DNA of 55,717 nt from Ruminococcus bromii (lineage in GTDB: Bacteria; Bacillota; Clostridia; Oscillospirales; Acutalibacteraceae): the NCBI RefSeq assembly GCF_002834225.1, contig NZ_NNSR01000045.1:1-55717 (forward strand), read 5' to 3'. A program made the position numbers and the translations under genes. The first letter of the stretch is position 1; each line of letters opens with the position of its first letter. Below are positions 1 to 8,726 of this stretch, piece by piece. Below the pieces are notes generated by a model. It searched no databases, was not told where the DNA came from, and worked only from the letters and a program-made list of their open reading frames with translations.

Positions 1-54
1 TATTATTTGTAATTTTTTCAAGTTTTGAAATTCACAAAAAACATCATACAAAGC

Positions 55-90
55 AAAAAGCAGCTATGCCAAACGACATAACTGCTTTTT
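55..90 (-). terminator. Intrinsic terminator of the MMPL/heptad-repeat operon
   Basis: A 9-bp stem (55-63 with 82-90) is extended by a 4-bp inner stem (65-68 with 77-80). On the minus strand it ends in a run of T. It lies about 60 bp past the stop of the heptad-repeat gene. Confidence 0.8.
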
Positions 91-151
91 ATATTGTGTA
101 TGAAAGGGTTAGGGAAATAAGCCTTTCGTCTTGCTGTTAAAATATATTGAA

Positions 152-2581
152 TTACTTTTTCTCGATTGAATCGGTCTTGTAGATGAAGTCAACCTTACCG
201 TCCATATCATCGGAAATACCGCTGTAATTGTTGTACTTCTTTGATGCTTTCTGAACAGCCTTGAAACGGTCGATAATATCCTTGACATCACCGTTTGCGG
301 CATCAACAATGCTGTCAATGCCCTCTTCTTTGAACTTCTTCATACCCTTGGACAATGTCATTGCACCGTCATTGAGCTGTTGTACACCGTCAACAAGTGT
401 TTTGCCGCCGTTCTTAAGCGTTGCAATGCCGTCAAGAAGTGTTGTTGTACCGTTTGAAAGTGAGCCTGTGCCGTTTTTGAGAGTCTTTACACCGCTCTTA
501 AGGCTTGATGTGCCGTCCTTGAGGGTTGAAGTACCGCTCTTGAGTTCGCTTGTGCCGCTCTTAAGACTTGAAGAACCGTTCTTGAGCTGACCGGCACCGC
601 TTACAAGTGAACCTGTGCCGTCCTTGAGTGTGTATGTGCCGGCGAGAATCTGCTGAGCGCCCTTGTTAGCCTGATCAACACCCGCTGTGTATGAAAGCAC
701 ACCCTGATAGAATGTGTTGTAGCTGTCAAGCTGAGTTTTGAGAGCCTGAAGTGACTTTCTGCCTGCCTGAGCTTTTGCAACACCTGCCTGAATCTGACTC
801 TGAACCTCTTCGCTGTTCATATTTGTTTCGATAAGGCTCTGAATCTGTGCCTCTGTATTGCTGTCAATTGCAGTCTGAACCGCAGATGAACTCATTTGTG
901 TAGAAACTGCAGTAGAAACCTGAGCCTGAACTTCTTCGCTGACCTGACCTGCGGCAACAGCGGCATCATACTGATCTGCCGTCATACCAAGACCTGCGGC
1001 TGCGAGAACCTGTTCCGTAACAGACTTTCTTACCGTTGCCTCAACGGCAGTTCTGATAACATCCTTCTGGCTGTTTACAGTTGCCGTTACTGTTTCGAGT
1101 GCTGTATTGTAAGCGAGCTTCTGAGCATTTTCGTCGCTGAGTGATGAAATAAGTCCTTCAAGAACGCTGTCATAGTTTTTAATTGTAAGCTTGTCGGCTG
1201 TAAGACCTGCGGCGGCAATCTGAGTGTCGGCAGTTGAAAGAAGTGTGTTAAACACCTGTTCTGCACCGCCGTTTAGAGTTGCGCTGTTGGATGAAAGCTT
1301 GCCGAGACCGCCCGCAAGTGTTGCAACATAACTGCTGAGACTTGCCGCACCGTTGTCAACCTGTGACGCACCGCCTGCAAGTGTTGCAAGACCGCTGTCA
1401 AGCTGTGATGCACCGCCATCAAGCTGTGACGCACCGTTTTTGAGCTTTGCCGCACCGTCATCAAGCGTTTTTGCACCGCTTGAAAGACCGTCTGCACCGC
1501 TGTCAAGTTTTTTTGCACCGCTGTTTACCTGTTCTGCACCGTCATAAAGCTTGTCAATACCTTCAATGAGTGTGCCTGACTTGTCAAGAAGTGTGCCGAT
1601 ACCGTCATAAAGCTGTGAAGAACCGTCAACAAGCTGTTCTGCGGCGTCTTCGAGTTCATCAAGAGAATCCTTAAGCTCGTCAACCTTATCGTCAACCTTT
1701 GAAAAATCAACATCGTTGAAAATATCGTTCATTGCAACTGTCATTGTTGTTGAAAGTTCAAAATCGGTTGTGTCTGCTGTGATTTCGACATAATCAGGGA
1801 TTTCCATTTCATCCTTGTCAATGTCAAGGCTGTCCTGCATACCCGGAAGAGCAAAACCGGCAACGATTGTTCTTGTACCGTCATTTATAGCCTTGCCGTT
1901 TGAAACCTCAACATTTTTGAATTTGTCATCGTCAAGGATCATACCCGAAAGCATAAGGAACGGAACATTAACTTCTTGTGTCTTGCCGTTAATCTTAACC
2001 TTTTCCTTCTGTGTGTTTTCATAGTCAATGCGGATTGTAACCTTACCGCTCTTGCCGGCAATTTCATCTGCAGAAACAGTTTTGCCGTTGAGCTTGTAAC
2101 TTAATTTGAGCTTTACGGGAAGTTCGGTTGTGCCTGTTCCCTGGTAGTAGATGTCATCGCCATTTGCAGCCCACTCATAAGCGTTGTCTTCGTTTACCGT
2201 GTATGTTTCGTCACCCTTAACATTTTTAACATCCTTGAGCTTTGAAACATCCTTTACCTTGCCTTTTGTATCTACACCCTTGAGCCAGTCGCTTACAATG
2301 ATTTTCTTAGCCGCACCGCTTGCGTCGGCAATAACATAAACGGTTTCATTTTTGCTGAGCTTTTTGAGAGCCTCTTTAGTTGTGCTTGCCTTCTTAACAG
2401 CCTCAACCGTACTTTCTGTCTGAACACCGAGAGCCTGTGCAGTATTGTCTGCACCGGCGGAATAAGCGGCAACGCCTACTCCGCTGCAGAGAATTGTGAG
2501 TGCAAGTGCACCCGAAATAGCGCCCTTAATGTAGTTTTTATTTAAAAATTTGTGATTATTATTTTTGTTAGTCTTTTTCAT
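152..2581 (-). CDS. Secreted/anchored X-X-X-Leu-X-X-Gly heptad-repeat protein (YhgE/Pip-like repeats)
   Basis: This 809-residue protein has a basic N-terminus and one hydrophobic segment at about residues 19-42, so it is probably exported or anchored at the membrane. Residues 50-290 look globular. Two blocks, about 312-445 and 645-750, consist of LxxGxxxLxxG heptads such as LDSGADGLSSGAKTLDDG. An Ala/Gln/Thr-rich helical stretch separates them. YhgE/Pip-type proteins share these heptads but normally also carry terminal membrane segments, and none is seen at this C-terminus. The ATG overlaps the TAA of the MMPL gene by one base, which implies translational coupling and joint function at the envelope. 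The cargo or binding partner is not evident. Confidence 0.85.
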   Translation of the reverse strand: MKKTNKNNNHKFLNKNYIKGAISGALALTILCSGVGVAAYSAGADNTAQALGVQTESTVEAVKKASTTKEALKKLSKNETVYVIADASGAAKKIIVSDWLKGVDTKGKVKDVSKLKDVKNVKGDETYTVNEDNAYEWAANGDDIYYQGTGTTELPVKLKLSYKLNGKTVSADEIAGKSGKVTIRIDYENTQKEKVKINGKTQEVNVPFLMLSGMILDDDKFKNVEVSNGKAINDGTRTIVAGFALPGMQDSLDIDKDEMEIPDYVEITADTTDFELSTTMTVAMNDIFNDVDFSKVDDKVDELKDSLDELEDAAEQLVDGSSQLYDGIGTLLDKSGTLIEGIDKLYDGAEQVNSGAKKLDSGADGLSSGAKTLDDGAAKLKNGASQLDGGASQLDSGLATLAGGASQVDNGAASLSSYVATLAGGLGKLSSNSATLNGGAEQVFNTLLSTADTQIAAAGLTADKLTIKNYDSVLEGLISSLSDENAQKLAYNTALETVTATVNSQKDVIRTAVEATVRKSVTEQVLAAAGLGMTADQYDAAVAAGQVSEEVQAQVSTAVSTQMSSSAVQTAIDSNTEAQIQSLIETNMNSEEVQSQIQAGVAKAQAGRKSLQALKTQLDSYNTFYQGVLSYTAGVDQANKGAQQILAGTYTLKDGTGSLVSGAGQLKNGSSSLKSGTSELKSGTSTLKDGTSSLKSGVKTLKNGTGSLSNGTTTLLDGIATLKNGGKTLVDGVQQLNDGAMTLSKGMKKFKEEGIDSIVDAANGDVKDIIDRFKAVQKASKKYNNYSGISDDMDGKVDFIYKTDSIEKK

Positions 2582-4674
2582 TATACAGCAGCCTCCGAAT
2601 TTGATGTTTTTTTCGGCTTAAAACCGAGAGTTGTCTTTGCAATTACCTTGTCGAACAGCATAAACATTGCCGGCAAAATAAGCGTTACGCAGAACATACT
2701 GATGACAGCGCCTCTTGCAAGGAGCTTACAGATTGACGAAATAAGGTCAACATCCGAGTAGAATGCAACGCCGATTGTAGCGGCAAAGAGTCCCATTGCA
2801 CTAACGATAATTGACGGAATTGAAGTTTCAAGAGCCGTAATAACCGAGGTGCGTTTATCGTTTCCGAGATACCTTTCCTTCTTATATCGTGTCGTCATTA
2901 AAATTGCGTAGTCAACCGTTGCGCCAAGCTGAATTGTACTTATACAGATAGGTGTGATGAACGGGAGCGACTCGCCCATAAGATGCGGAATACCGAGGTT
3001 AATAAAGATTGCAAGCTCAATAACCGCAACAAGAATAATCGGAAGTGTGATACTCTTTTCAACAATCGCAATGATAATAAAGATTGCAACAATAGAAATT
3101 GCATTTACAACCTGAAAGTCAACTGTCGTGATGTTTACAAGGTCGTTTGTACAAGCGGCTTCACCGATGAGAAGTCCGTCCTTATCATACTTTGTAATGA
3201 TTTTATTCAACTCGTCAATCTGCTTTGCCATAGGATCTGTGGCTGTTTTGTACTCAGAGTTGATAAGCATAAGCTCCCATTTATCATTTTTGAGAACGCT
3301 TGTGATTGAATCGGGAAGAACTTCTTCCGGAACAAGCGAACCTACAACGCTTTCAAGGCCGAGAACATATTTTACGCCGTCAACCTTTTCAAGCTCGTTT
3401 GTCATATTTCTTGCGTCCTTTGCAGAAAGCGAAGAATCAACAAGAACCATATGTGTTGTACCGACACCGAATTCATCTTTAAGCTTAGTGTTGGCAATTA
3501 CATTTGCCATATCTTCGGGAAGACTTTCCGACAAATCGTAGTAAATCTCATTGTTCGTCTGGCTGTATGCCGAATAGAACGGATAAATAAGAGCCGCAAA
3601 CATCACGAGAAATACGGGGAAAATTTTAACAAGTCCTGTTGCAAGCTTCTTTGTTGACGGAATAAGCGACTTGTGCATTGTCTTTTCAAGAGGCTTGTCA
3701 AGAACAAGAATGAGTGACGGAAGAACCGTTACACAGGAGATAACACCGAGGATAACACCCTTTGCCATTACAATACCGAGGTCAAGACCGAGTGTGAATG
3801 TCATAAAGCAAAGTGCGATAAAGCCTGCAACCGTTGTGATTGAACTTCCGATTACGGAACGGACGGTTTCGTGAATTGCAACAGCCATTGCCTGCTTGTG
3901 GTTTTCACAAATGCCCTTTTGTTCTTCGTAGCTGTGCCACAGGAAGATTGAGTAGTCCATTGTTACCGCAAGCTGAAGAACTGCCGCCAACGCTTTGGTA
4001 ATGAATGAAACCTCACCCATAAAGTAGTTACTGCCCATATTTACGAGGATAGCAACCGCTATACTTGCAAGGAACACAAACGGGATAATCCAGTTATCCA
4101 TAAAGATCATCATTGCAATTACCGCAAGGACAACAGCGATTGCAACATAAGTCATTTCCTGTTCCTCAAACATATCCTTCATATCCGTAATCATTGCCGA
4201 CATACCCGAAACAAAGCATTGTTTACCGGCAACCGAACGGATTTCTTCGATAGCGTTCATTGTTTCATCAGCTGATGTTGAGGTATCGAAGAATACCGCC
4301 ATCATTGTTGCATTTCCCGAATTGAACGCATCATAAATTTTGTCGGGCAACATTTCCTTTGGAATTGAGATGTCGGCAAAATCGTCATACCAAAGAACCG
4401 TATCAACATGGTCAATTTCTTTGATTTTTTCCTCTGTTGCCGCAACATCCTTATCATCCATATTCTCAAAGATGAGGAATGAAAAAGCACCCTTTCCAAA
4501 GTCATCAAGCAGATAATCCTGACCCTTGATTGTGTCGAGGTTATCGGGAAGATAACTAAGAATGTCGTAATTAACCCTTGTAAATGCCATTCCCAAGGCT
4601 GACGGAATCATCAGCGCAACGGCAAGTATAAGGATTACGAAACGGCTTTTAACAACCGCTTTCCCTAACTTCAT
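2581..4674 (-). CDS. MMPL/RND-superfamily membrane transporter
   Basis: This 697-residue polytopic protein has an N-terminal membrane segment (about 12-30), a large extracytoplasmic domain, a membrane bundle, then a second copy of the same plan. Each half carries an RND-like aspartate in a transmembrane helix: TMDYSIFLWHSYEEQ in the first and ATVDYAILMTTRYKKE in the second. These probably form the proton relay, as in MmpL/YdfJ-type exporters of lipids or amphiphiles. A good ribosome binding site (GAAGGAG) precedes the ATG. It is the first gene of a two-gene operon with the heptad-repeat protein and lies downstream of a TetR gene, so it is probably repressed by that regulator. The substrate cannot be read from the sequence. 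Confidence 0.9.
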   Translation of the reverse strand: MKLGKAVVKSRFVILILAVALMIPSALGMAFTRVNYDILSYLPDNLDTIKGQDYLLDDFGKGAFSFLIFENMDDKDVAATEEKIKEIDHVDTVLWYDDFADISIPKEMLPDKIYDAFNSGNATMMAVFFDTSTSADETMNAIEEIRSVAGKQCFVSGMSAMITDMKDMFEEQEMTYVAIAVVLAVIAMMIFMDNWIIPFVFLASIAVAILVNMGSNYFMGEVSFITKALAAVLQLAVTMDYSIFLWHSYEEQKGICENHKQAMAVAIHETVRSVIGSSITTVAGFIALCFMTFTLGLDLGIVMAKGVILGVISCVTVLPSLILVLDKPLEKTMHKSLIPSTKKLATGLVKIFPVFLVMFAALIYPFYSAYSQTNNEIYYDLSESLPEDMANVIANTKLKDEFGVGTTHMVLVDSSLSAKDARNMTNELEKVDGVKYVLGLESVVGSLVPEEVLPDSITSVLKNDKWELMLINSEYKTATDPMAKQIDELNKIITKYDKDGLLIGEAACTNDLVNITTVDFQVVNAISIVAIFIIIAIVEKSITLPIILVAVIELAIFINLGIPHLMGESLPFITPICISTIQLGATVDYAILMTTRYKKERYLGNDKRTSVITALETSIPSIIVSAMGLFAATIGVAFYSDVDLISSICKLLARGAVISMFCVTLILPAMFMLFDKVIAKTTLGFKPKKTSNSEAAV

Positions 4675-4758
4675 ATTTCATACTCCTTCATATATGATTT
4701 GCAGACTGCACTCTGCATTCAAAGGAACGATCCGAGAGGTGAACCGTATTTCCTTTGT

Positions 4759-4779
4759 CCGTAATATATTCTATTACGG
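4759..4779. promoter_or_regulatory. Palindromic candidate operator upstream of the MMPL operon
   Basis: The 21-bp sequence has perfect 8-bp arms (CCGTAATA and TATTACGG) around a 5-bp centre. It lies 85 bp upstream of the MMPL start, where a promoter is expected, and next to a TetR gene. That it is the TetR operator is inference. Confidence 0.5.
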
Positions 4780-4809
4780 CTTTGTTAAAATTTAAACAGA
4801 CACAAAAAA

Positions 4810-4836
4810 TGCCGTGTCAGGAATTTAGACACGGCA
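4810..4836 (-). terminator. Intrinsic terminator after the TetR gene
   Basis: A perfect 9-bp stem (TGCCGTGTC and GACACGGCA) is followed on the minus strand by six T. It separates the TetR transcript from the MMPL operon, which therefore needs its own promoter. Confidence 0.85.
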
Positions 4837-4933
4837 ATAAATTTGTACAGAAATCAGACATTTTGTTAAATTCGTCTGCATTTCAGACACGCAAATAAAC
4901 GCAAATATTCACTTTTAACCAATAAAACAGCAA

Positions 4934-5500
4934 TCAGGCGTTGATTTTGGCACATCTGTCCAATGCAGACTCCATTGAACCCTCAAACAGCTCACAAATG
5001 CGTTTCATCTTAATTCTGAGGTCATATTTCATACCTCCGCCGAGCCAGTCGATAATAAAACCGACAAGCTGACACTTGTAATACATAATCATTGCGTCAA
5101 GGTCATCTTCGGCAATATTTTTTGTAATTTCAAGCTTGTCAAAATAGCTTTTTATAGCGTGAGTACAAATCCTGTTGAGATACACATCAAATGTAGTTCT
5201 GTTCGCAGAATTGTAAATGTGCTGAATCACCGACTTGTTTGAAAAAGCATAGTCAATTACAGAAATCAGGCTTTCATAAACAGAAGTATTGTTGTCGGTT
5301 TCGGTCGCAACAAATCTGTCAGCCTCTTCAACGAGAATTTCCTCAAGAAGCGACGGAATGTCGTCAAAATGGTAGTAGAAAGAATTACGGTTAATTCCGC
5401 ATTCTTCAACAATTTCCTTGACTGTAATTTTATTCAACGGCTTTTTATTCAAGAGCGAAATAAATGTCGCCTTGATAGCCGCCTTTGTAAATGTCGGCAT
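4934..5500 (-). CDS. TetR/AcrR-family transcriptional regulator
   Basis: This is a 188-residue protein. Residues about 8-54 form a TetR-type DNA-binding domain, with the helix-turn-helix in KEIVEECGINRNSFYYHFDD. The remainder is an all-helical ligand/dimer domain of the TetR_C type. An AGGGGG ribosome binding site precedes the ATG. The gene has its own terminator and lies directly upstream of the MMPL and heptad-repeat genes in the same orientation. The natural inference is that it controls that exporter and perhaps itself. The inducer is unknown. Confidence 0.9.
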   Translation of the reverse strand: MPTFTKAAIKATFISLLNKKPLNKITVKEIVEECGINRNSFYYHFDDIPSLLEEILVEEADRFVATETDNNTSVYESLISVIDYAFSNKSVIQHIYNSANRTTFDVYLNRICTHAIKSYFDKLEITKNIAEDDLDAMIMYYKCQLVGFIIDWLGGGMKYDLRIKMKRICELFEGSMESALDRCAKINA

Positions 5501-5773
5501 AGTGTCCCCCCTGAAAATTGCAAAACATCCGTGTGCAGACGGATATTTCCGTTCCGAATTTTTTCATACACAATATATGCAGCCGATTGCTACACTAATT
5601 AAAGTAAATTGTATCACAATTATTTAAAAATAGCAATAACAAGCATATTAACAAAATCAGGGGTTTGTTTTGTATTTCCTATGTAAAAAAGCCCCGAAAT
5701 TGATGTTACCCCAAAAAAGTCAGACCAAAAATCTAATAATTTTGGAGGTTGATTCAAAATCGTGGCTTTATAG

Positions 5774-6370
5774 TTATAAAGTGATAAATTCAATATCTTT
5801 CGGGAAATCATTTTGCACACTGCAAAGGCTGATTTCATAGTCCGAAAATTTATATTGTTTCATATAATATTCGATTTGATTTTCAGAGAATTTTCCGCTG
5901 CTGACATCAACACTTTTTGCGCCACGGTGAAATCCGTCACCCATACATTTTAGGAGTGCCTCTTTTTTTGTCCACAATTCAAAAAATGTGCCGAGCCTGT
6001 CAAAAGCATTGCCGAGCAATTTCATCTCGTTGTCGCAGAAAACAATTTTTCCGAGCCTTATGCCATTGAGAAATCGAATTTCTTCAATATCACAACCGAC
6101 TTCGGAATCCGACAACGCAAAAAGCACATAGCTTCCGCTGTGCGAAATATTGAAACAAAGCCCGTTGTCACATTCGGGTTTGCCGAATTCATTCACGGTG
6201 ATTTTTGCACCGCCAAGAAATTTGTTCATAAACAATCCGCCTGCAATGCAACGCAGTTTATCGTCAGCTCTGCGGCATCTTTGAACACGCTCCGCTCTTT
6301 CGGGAGAAAGCTCACCGACTCTGTCAAAAGAAATTTTGCGGATATCGGTTATAAAAAGCCGTGTTTTCAT
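5774..6370 (-). CDS. Sfp-type 4'-phosphopantetheinyl transferase
   Basis: The enzyme moves the phosphopantetheine arm of CoA onto a serine of acyl or peptidyl carrier proteins. Family signatures are visible: GCDIEEIR (first Mg2+-binding acidic motif) and FFELWTKKEALLKCMGDGF (the WxxKEA motif). I chose the ATG at 6370, one base after the stop of the dCMP deaminase gene, because MKTRLFI is a typical beginning. An in-frame ATG at 6403 would add 11 residues and overlap the upstream gene. No carrier-protein or NRPS/PKS gene is in the window, so its partner is elsewhere. It is the last gene of a minus-strand run. Confidence 0.85.
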   Translation of the reverse strand: MKTRLFITDIRKISFDRVGELSPERAERVQRCRRADDKLRCIAGGLFMNKFLGGAKITVNEFGKPECDNGLCFNISHSGSYVLFALSDSEVGCDIEEIRFLNGIRLGKIVFCDNEMKLLGNAFDRLGTFFELWTKKEALLKCMGDGFHRGAKSVDVSSGKFSENQIEYYMKQYKFSDYEISLCSVQNDFPKDIEFITL

Positions 6371-6371
6371 A

Positions 6372-6860
6372 TCAATAGCCACGGAGTGCGTCAAGCGAAT
6401 CATCGGACATAATCCAATCGTTCACATCAATTTCCGTAAAATCGGTTTTATCATTTCTGACAATAACCTTGTCAATACCTGCGTTGATAACCATACGCTT
6501 GCACATTGCACACGAAGATGTGTTCTGAACATACTCGCCGTTTGACATCTCCTTGCCGACAAGATAAAGCGTTGCGCCAATCATCTGTTCTCTTGATGCA
6601 TGAATAATAGCGTTCGCCTCGGCGTGAACGCTTCTGCAAAGTTCGTAACGCTCGCCACGGGGAATGTTGCGTTCCTGACGGATACAAAATCCCAAATCAC
6701 AGCAATTTTTTCTGCCTCTCGGAGCGCCTGTATAGCCTGTTGAAACGATCTGGTCGTTGTTCACGATAATTGCACCAAAATTTCTGCGCAGGCAAGTTCC
6801 CCTTTCAAGCACAGTTTCGGCAATGTCAAGATAATAATTAATTTTGTCAATTCTGTCCAT
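6372..6860 (-). CDS. dCMP deaminase family protein (ComEB-like)
   Basis: This 162-residue zinc-dependent deaminase of the cytidine/deoxycytidylate family probably converts dCMP to dUMP for dTTP synthesis. The catalytic HAEANAII (zinc His and catalytic Glu) and the second zinc motif SSCAMCKR are both present. Extra cysteines in NCCDLGFCIRQE match the additional zinc site seen in ComEB-like enzymes. The length fits the family. It lies 69 bp after the AbrB-like gene and one base before the phosphopantetheinyl transferase, probably in one transcript. Confidence 0.9.
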   Translation of the reverse strand: MDRIDKINYYLDIAETVLERGTCLRRNFGAIIVNNDQIVSTGYTGAPRGRKNCCDLGFCIRQERNIPRGERYELCRSVHAEANAIIHASREQMIGATLYLVGKEMSNGEYVQNTSSCAMCKRMVINAGIDKVIVRNDKTDFTEIDVNDWIMSDDSLDALRGY

Positions 6861-6929
6861 ATAAAAACACCGTCCGTTATCATAATTTCAAATTCGGTCA
6901 AGTATATTTTAGAGTAGCCGAAAGCAGTA

Positions 6930-7166
6930 TCAGCCTTTGAGCTTTTCAACACAATCTCTGCATACATATTTTCCGCCGAATGCAATCAGATTATCAAGAG
7001 TATTGCAAAAAACGCACTTGCTCTCTGCCTTTTTTATCGTAACGCACTCATCGTCAGCCTCAATGTGAAGAATGTCACCCGGCTTAATGTTGAGGTGGTT
7101 GCGGATATCCTTTGATATTACAATTCTGCCTGCTTTATCAATTTCCCTAAAGTTTGTATAAATCAT
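6930..7166 (-). CDS. AbrB/SpoVT-type regulator with C-terminal zinc ribbon
   Basis: This 78-residue protein has an N-terminal SpoVT/AbrB swapped-hairpin DNA-binding domain (residues about 5-47, with REIDKAGRIVISKDIR and LNIKPGDILHIE). The C-terminal half has two CxxC pairs, CVFC at about 53-56 and CRDC at about 72-75, which should bind one zinc. AbrB-class proteins are dimeric or tetrameric transition-state regulators. It heads the minus-strand run with dCMP deaminase and PPTase. Two tandem 24-bp copies of its ribosome-binding region lie directly upstream. Confidence 0.85.
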   Translation of the reverse strand: MIYTNFREIDKAGRIVISKDIRNHLNIKPGDILHIEADDECVTIKKAESKCVFCNTLDNLIAFGGKYVCRDCVEKLKG

Positions 7167-7217
7167 TTTAATTCACCATAATCCCTATTTTTTAATTCAC
7201 CATAATCCCTATTTTTA
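7167..7217. repeat. Two tandem copies of a 24-bp unit before the AbrB-like gene
   Basis: Copy 1 covers 7170-7193 and copy 2 covers 7194-7217, with one mismatch. On the minus strand each unit carries TAGGGATTATGGTGAATTAA. The copy next to the gene supplies the ribosome binding site (GGTGA, 6 nt before the ATG), so the leader carries a second, out-of-place Shine-Dalgarno-like copy. Confidence 0.85.
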
Positions 7218-7326
7218 CCTATACTACCATTTTTCGGGATTTTTGTCAACGATTTTATTAAATAATTTGATTACAAAAATGACAATATTGTACATTTTGT
7301 CGTTAATTGCAGCAAAAGGAGTAAAA

Positions 7327-7911
7327 ATGCTGAATTATATCTGGAGCGGACTCATTGCCGTGAGCGTATTGTGTGCGTTGTTTATGGGCAACACCGCCGA
7401 CATTTCAAACGCACTCATCGAAAGCGGAGCGTCATCAATACAGCTTATTCTCACAATGGCAGGCATAATCTGCCTTTGGTCGGGAATTATGAAAATCGCA
7501 GTCGAAAGCGGTTTGACAAACATTTTTGCAAAAATCTTTGCACCGTTGCTCCGTCCGCTTTTTCCGAGGCTTGATAAAAAAAGTGACGCCTTTCAAAGCA
7601 TCACCATGAATATCAGTGCAAATCTGCTCGGACTCGGCAATGCCGCGACACCTTTCGGGCTAAAAGCAATGGAACAGCTGCACACGCTCAATGACCGCCG
7701 TGACATTGCGAGCAACGAAATGGTTGTTTTTGTAGTTATGAACACAGCGTCACTCCAGCTGTTACCAACAACGCTTGCCGCACTCCGCCAATCCTACGGA
7801 AGCTCTGCGCCTTTTGAAATTATCGTTCCCGTCTGGATAAGCTCTGCGTGTGCGTTGACGGTGGCATTGCTGATTGCCTGTACGCTGAATATCAGGCAAG
7901 GTAAAATTTGA
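7327..7911 (+). CDS. spmA: Spore maturation protein A
   Basis: This 194-residue membrane protein has a nucleoside-recognition (Gate) domain and several hydrophobic helices. Typical SpmA segments are present: NISANLLGLGNAATPFGLKAM and NEMVVFVVMNTASLQLLPTT. SpmA and SpmB act together in spore core dehydration in Bacillus. The start at 7327 is chosen because GGAG lies 6 nt upstream. An in-frame ATG at 7243 would add 28 residues without a ribosome binding site. spmB follows after 16 bp, so they form one operon. The pair supports a spore-forming organism. Confidence 0.92.
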   Translation: MLNYIWSGLIAVSVLCALFMGNTADISNALIESGASSIQLILTMAGIICLWSGIMKIAVESGLTNIFAKIFAPLLRPLFPRLDKKSDAFQSITMNISANLLGLGNAATPFGLKAMEQLHTLNDRRDIASNEMVVFVVMNTASLQLLPTTLAALRQSYGSSAPFEIIVPVWISSACALTVALLIACTLNIRQGKI

Positions 7912-7927
7912 GAAATGTGGTGAGCAA

Positions 7928-8440
7928 ATGGAATTTGTAATGCCGGCATTTGCGTGTATTGTTGTGGTGTTCGGGCTGATAAAAAAAGTTCCCGTATTCG
8001 ATGTGTTCATTTCGGGAGCAAAAGAGGGAGTAAAACTTCTGTACAACATTGCCCCTACAATTATGGGACTTGTGTTTGCCGTTGACCTTTTGCAGTCAAG
8101 CGGAGCAATTGACGCAATATGCGCACTGATTCAGCCGACAGCGGAATTTTTGGGGTTTCCGAAAGAAATTGTTCCGCTCGTACTCCTCCGCCCTGTTTCG
8201 GGAAGCGGTTCAACCGCACTCCTCACAGCCCTTTACAAAACCTGCGGACCCGACAGCTTTGCAGGCAGAACAGCCTCCGTACTCGCAGGTTCAAGCGAAA
8301 CAACCTTCTACGCAATCGCAATGTACTTTGGCTGTATCCGAGTCAAAAAAATTCGCCACACCCTCTTTGCCGCCATAACCGCCGACCTAACCGCCGCAAT
8401 CATGAGTGTTATAACGGTCAGATTGTGGTTTAATATGTGA
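7928..8440 (+). CDS. spmB: Spore maturation protein B
   Basis: This 170-residue partner of SpmA, in the same nucleoside-recognition/Gate superfamily, has about four or five hydrophobic helices. The segment LRPVSGSGSTALLTALYKTCGPDSFAGRTASVLAGSSETTFY, described here by its key residues RPxSGSGS and GSSETTFY, is typical for SpmB. The start ATG follows a GTGGTGAGC ribosome-binding region. It is transcribed with spmA and nothing follows it in that direction. Confidence 0.92.
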   Translation: MEFVMPAFACIVVVFGLIKKVPVFDVFISGAKEGVKLLYNIAPTIMGLVFAVDLLQSSGAIDAICALIQPTAEFLGFPKEIVPLVLLRPVSGSGSTALLTALYKTCGPDSFAGRTASVLAGSSETTFYAIAMYFGCIRVKKIRHTLFAAITADLTAAIMSVITVRLWFNM

Positions 8441-8563
8441 TATAAAAATAAGTTTTTGATCTATTTTCTTTTCTGCGGCTTTTTTATCATGCCGGTTACG
8501 GGCTTCAGGGTCTTTGACTTGTAATAATGTTCTATAATGCGAGCGCGAAAGCAGCACATCTGG

Positions 8564-8586
8564 TTGTCTACACTCCGTGTAGACAA
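8564..8586. repeat. Perfect palindrome, 10-bp arms with 3-bp loop
   Basis: TTGTCTACAC and GTGTAGACAA surround TCC. No T-run follows on either strand, so it is not a clear terminator. It lies in the non-coding stretch between spmB and the CRISPR relic, about 65 bp from the degenerate CRISPR repeat. Its role is unknown. Confidence 0.7.
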
Positions 8587-8651
8587 TTTCAGAAAAAAAG
8601 GGGGCTGTGAAAAAATAAAGTTTAAGACTTCATTCTTCGCAGCTCCACACA

Positions 8652-8726
8652 GTCACCTTCCTCGCGGAAGGTGACATAAACTCGGCTATAAAGTAGACGC
8701 TACTATCACATTTCAATCCACACCTT
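8652..8726 (-). CRISPR. Remnant of a type I-C-like CRISPR array (one spacer)
   Basis: Read on the minus strand, 8726-8710 ends in GTGGATTGAAAT, the conserved 3' end of type I-C repeats. The next 34 nt (8709-8676) have typical spacer length. Then 8675-8652 forms a perfect 10-bp hairpin with a 4-nt loop (GTCACCTTCC, GCGA, GGAAGGTGAC), matching the 5' stem-loop half of such a repeat, and continues into diverged sequence like a degenerate last repeat. Joining the two halves at the shared AAGGTG gives a 33-nt repeat, the right length for I-C. The array is reduced to its tail. Confidence 0.7.

Noticed and set aside
4680..4758. Riboswitch in the MMPL leader
   Set aside because: The leader is about 80 nt with no recognisable conserved aptamer or terminator-antiterminator pair.
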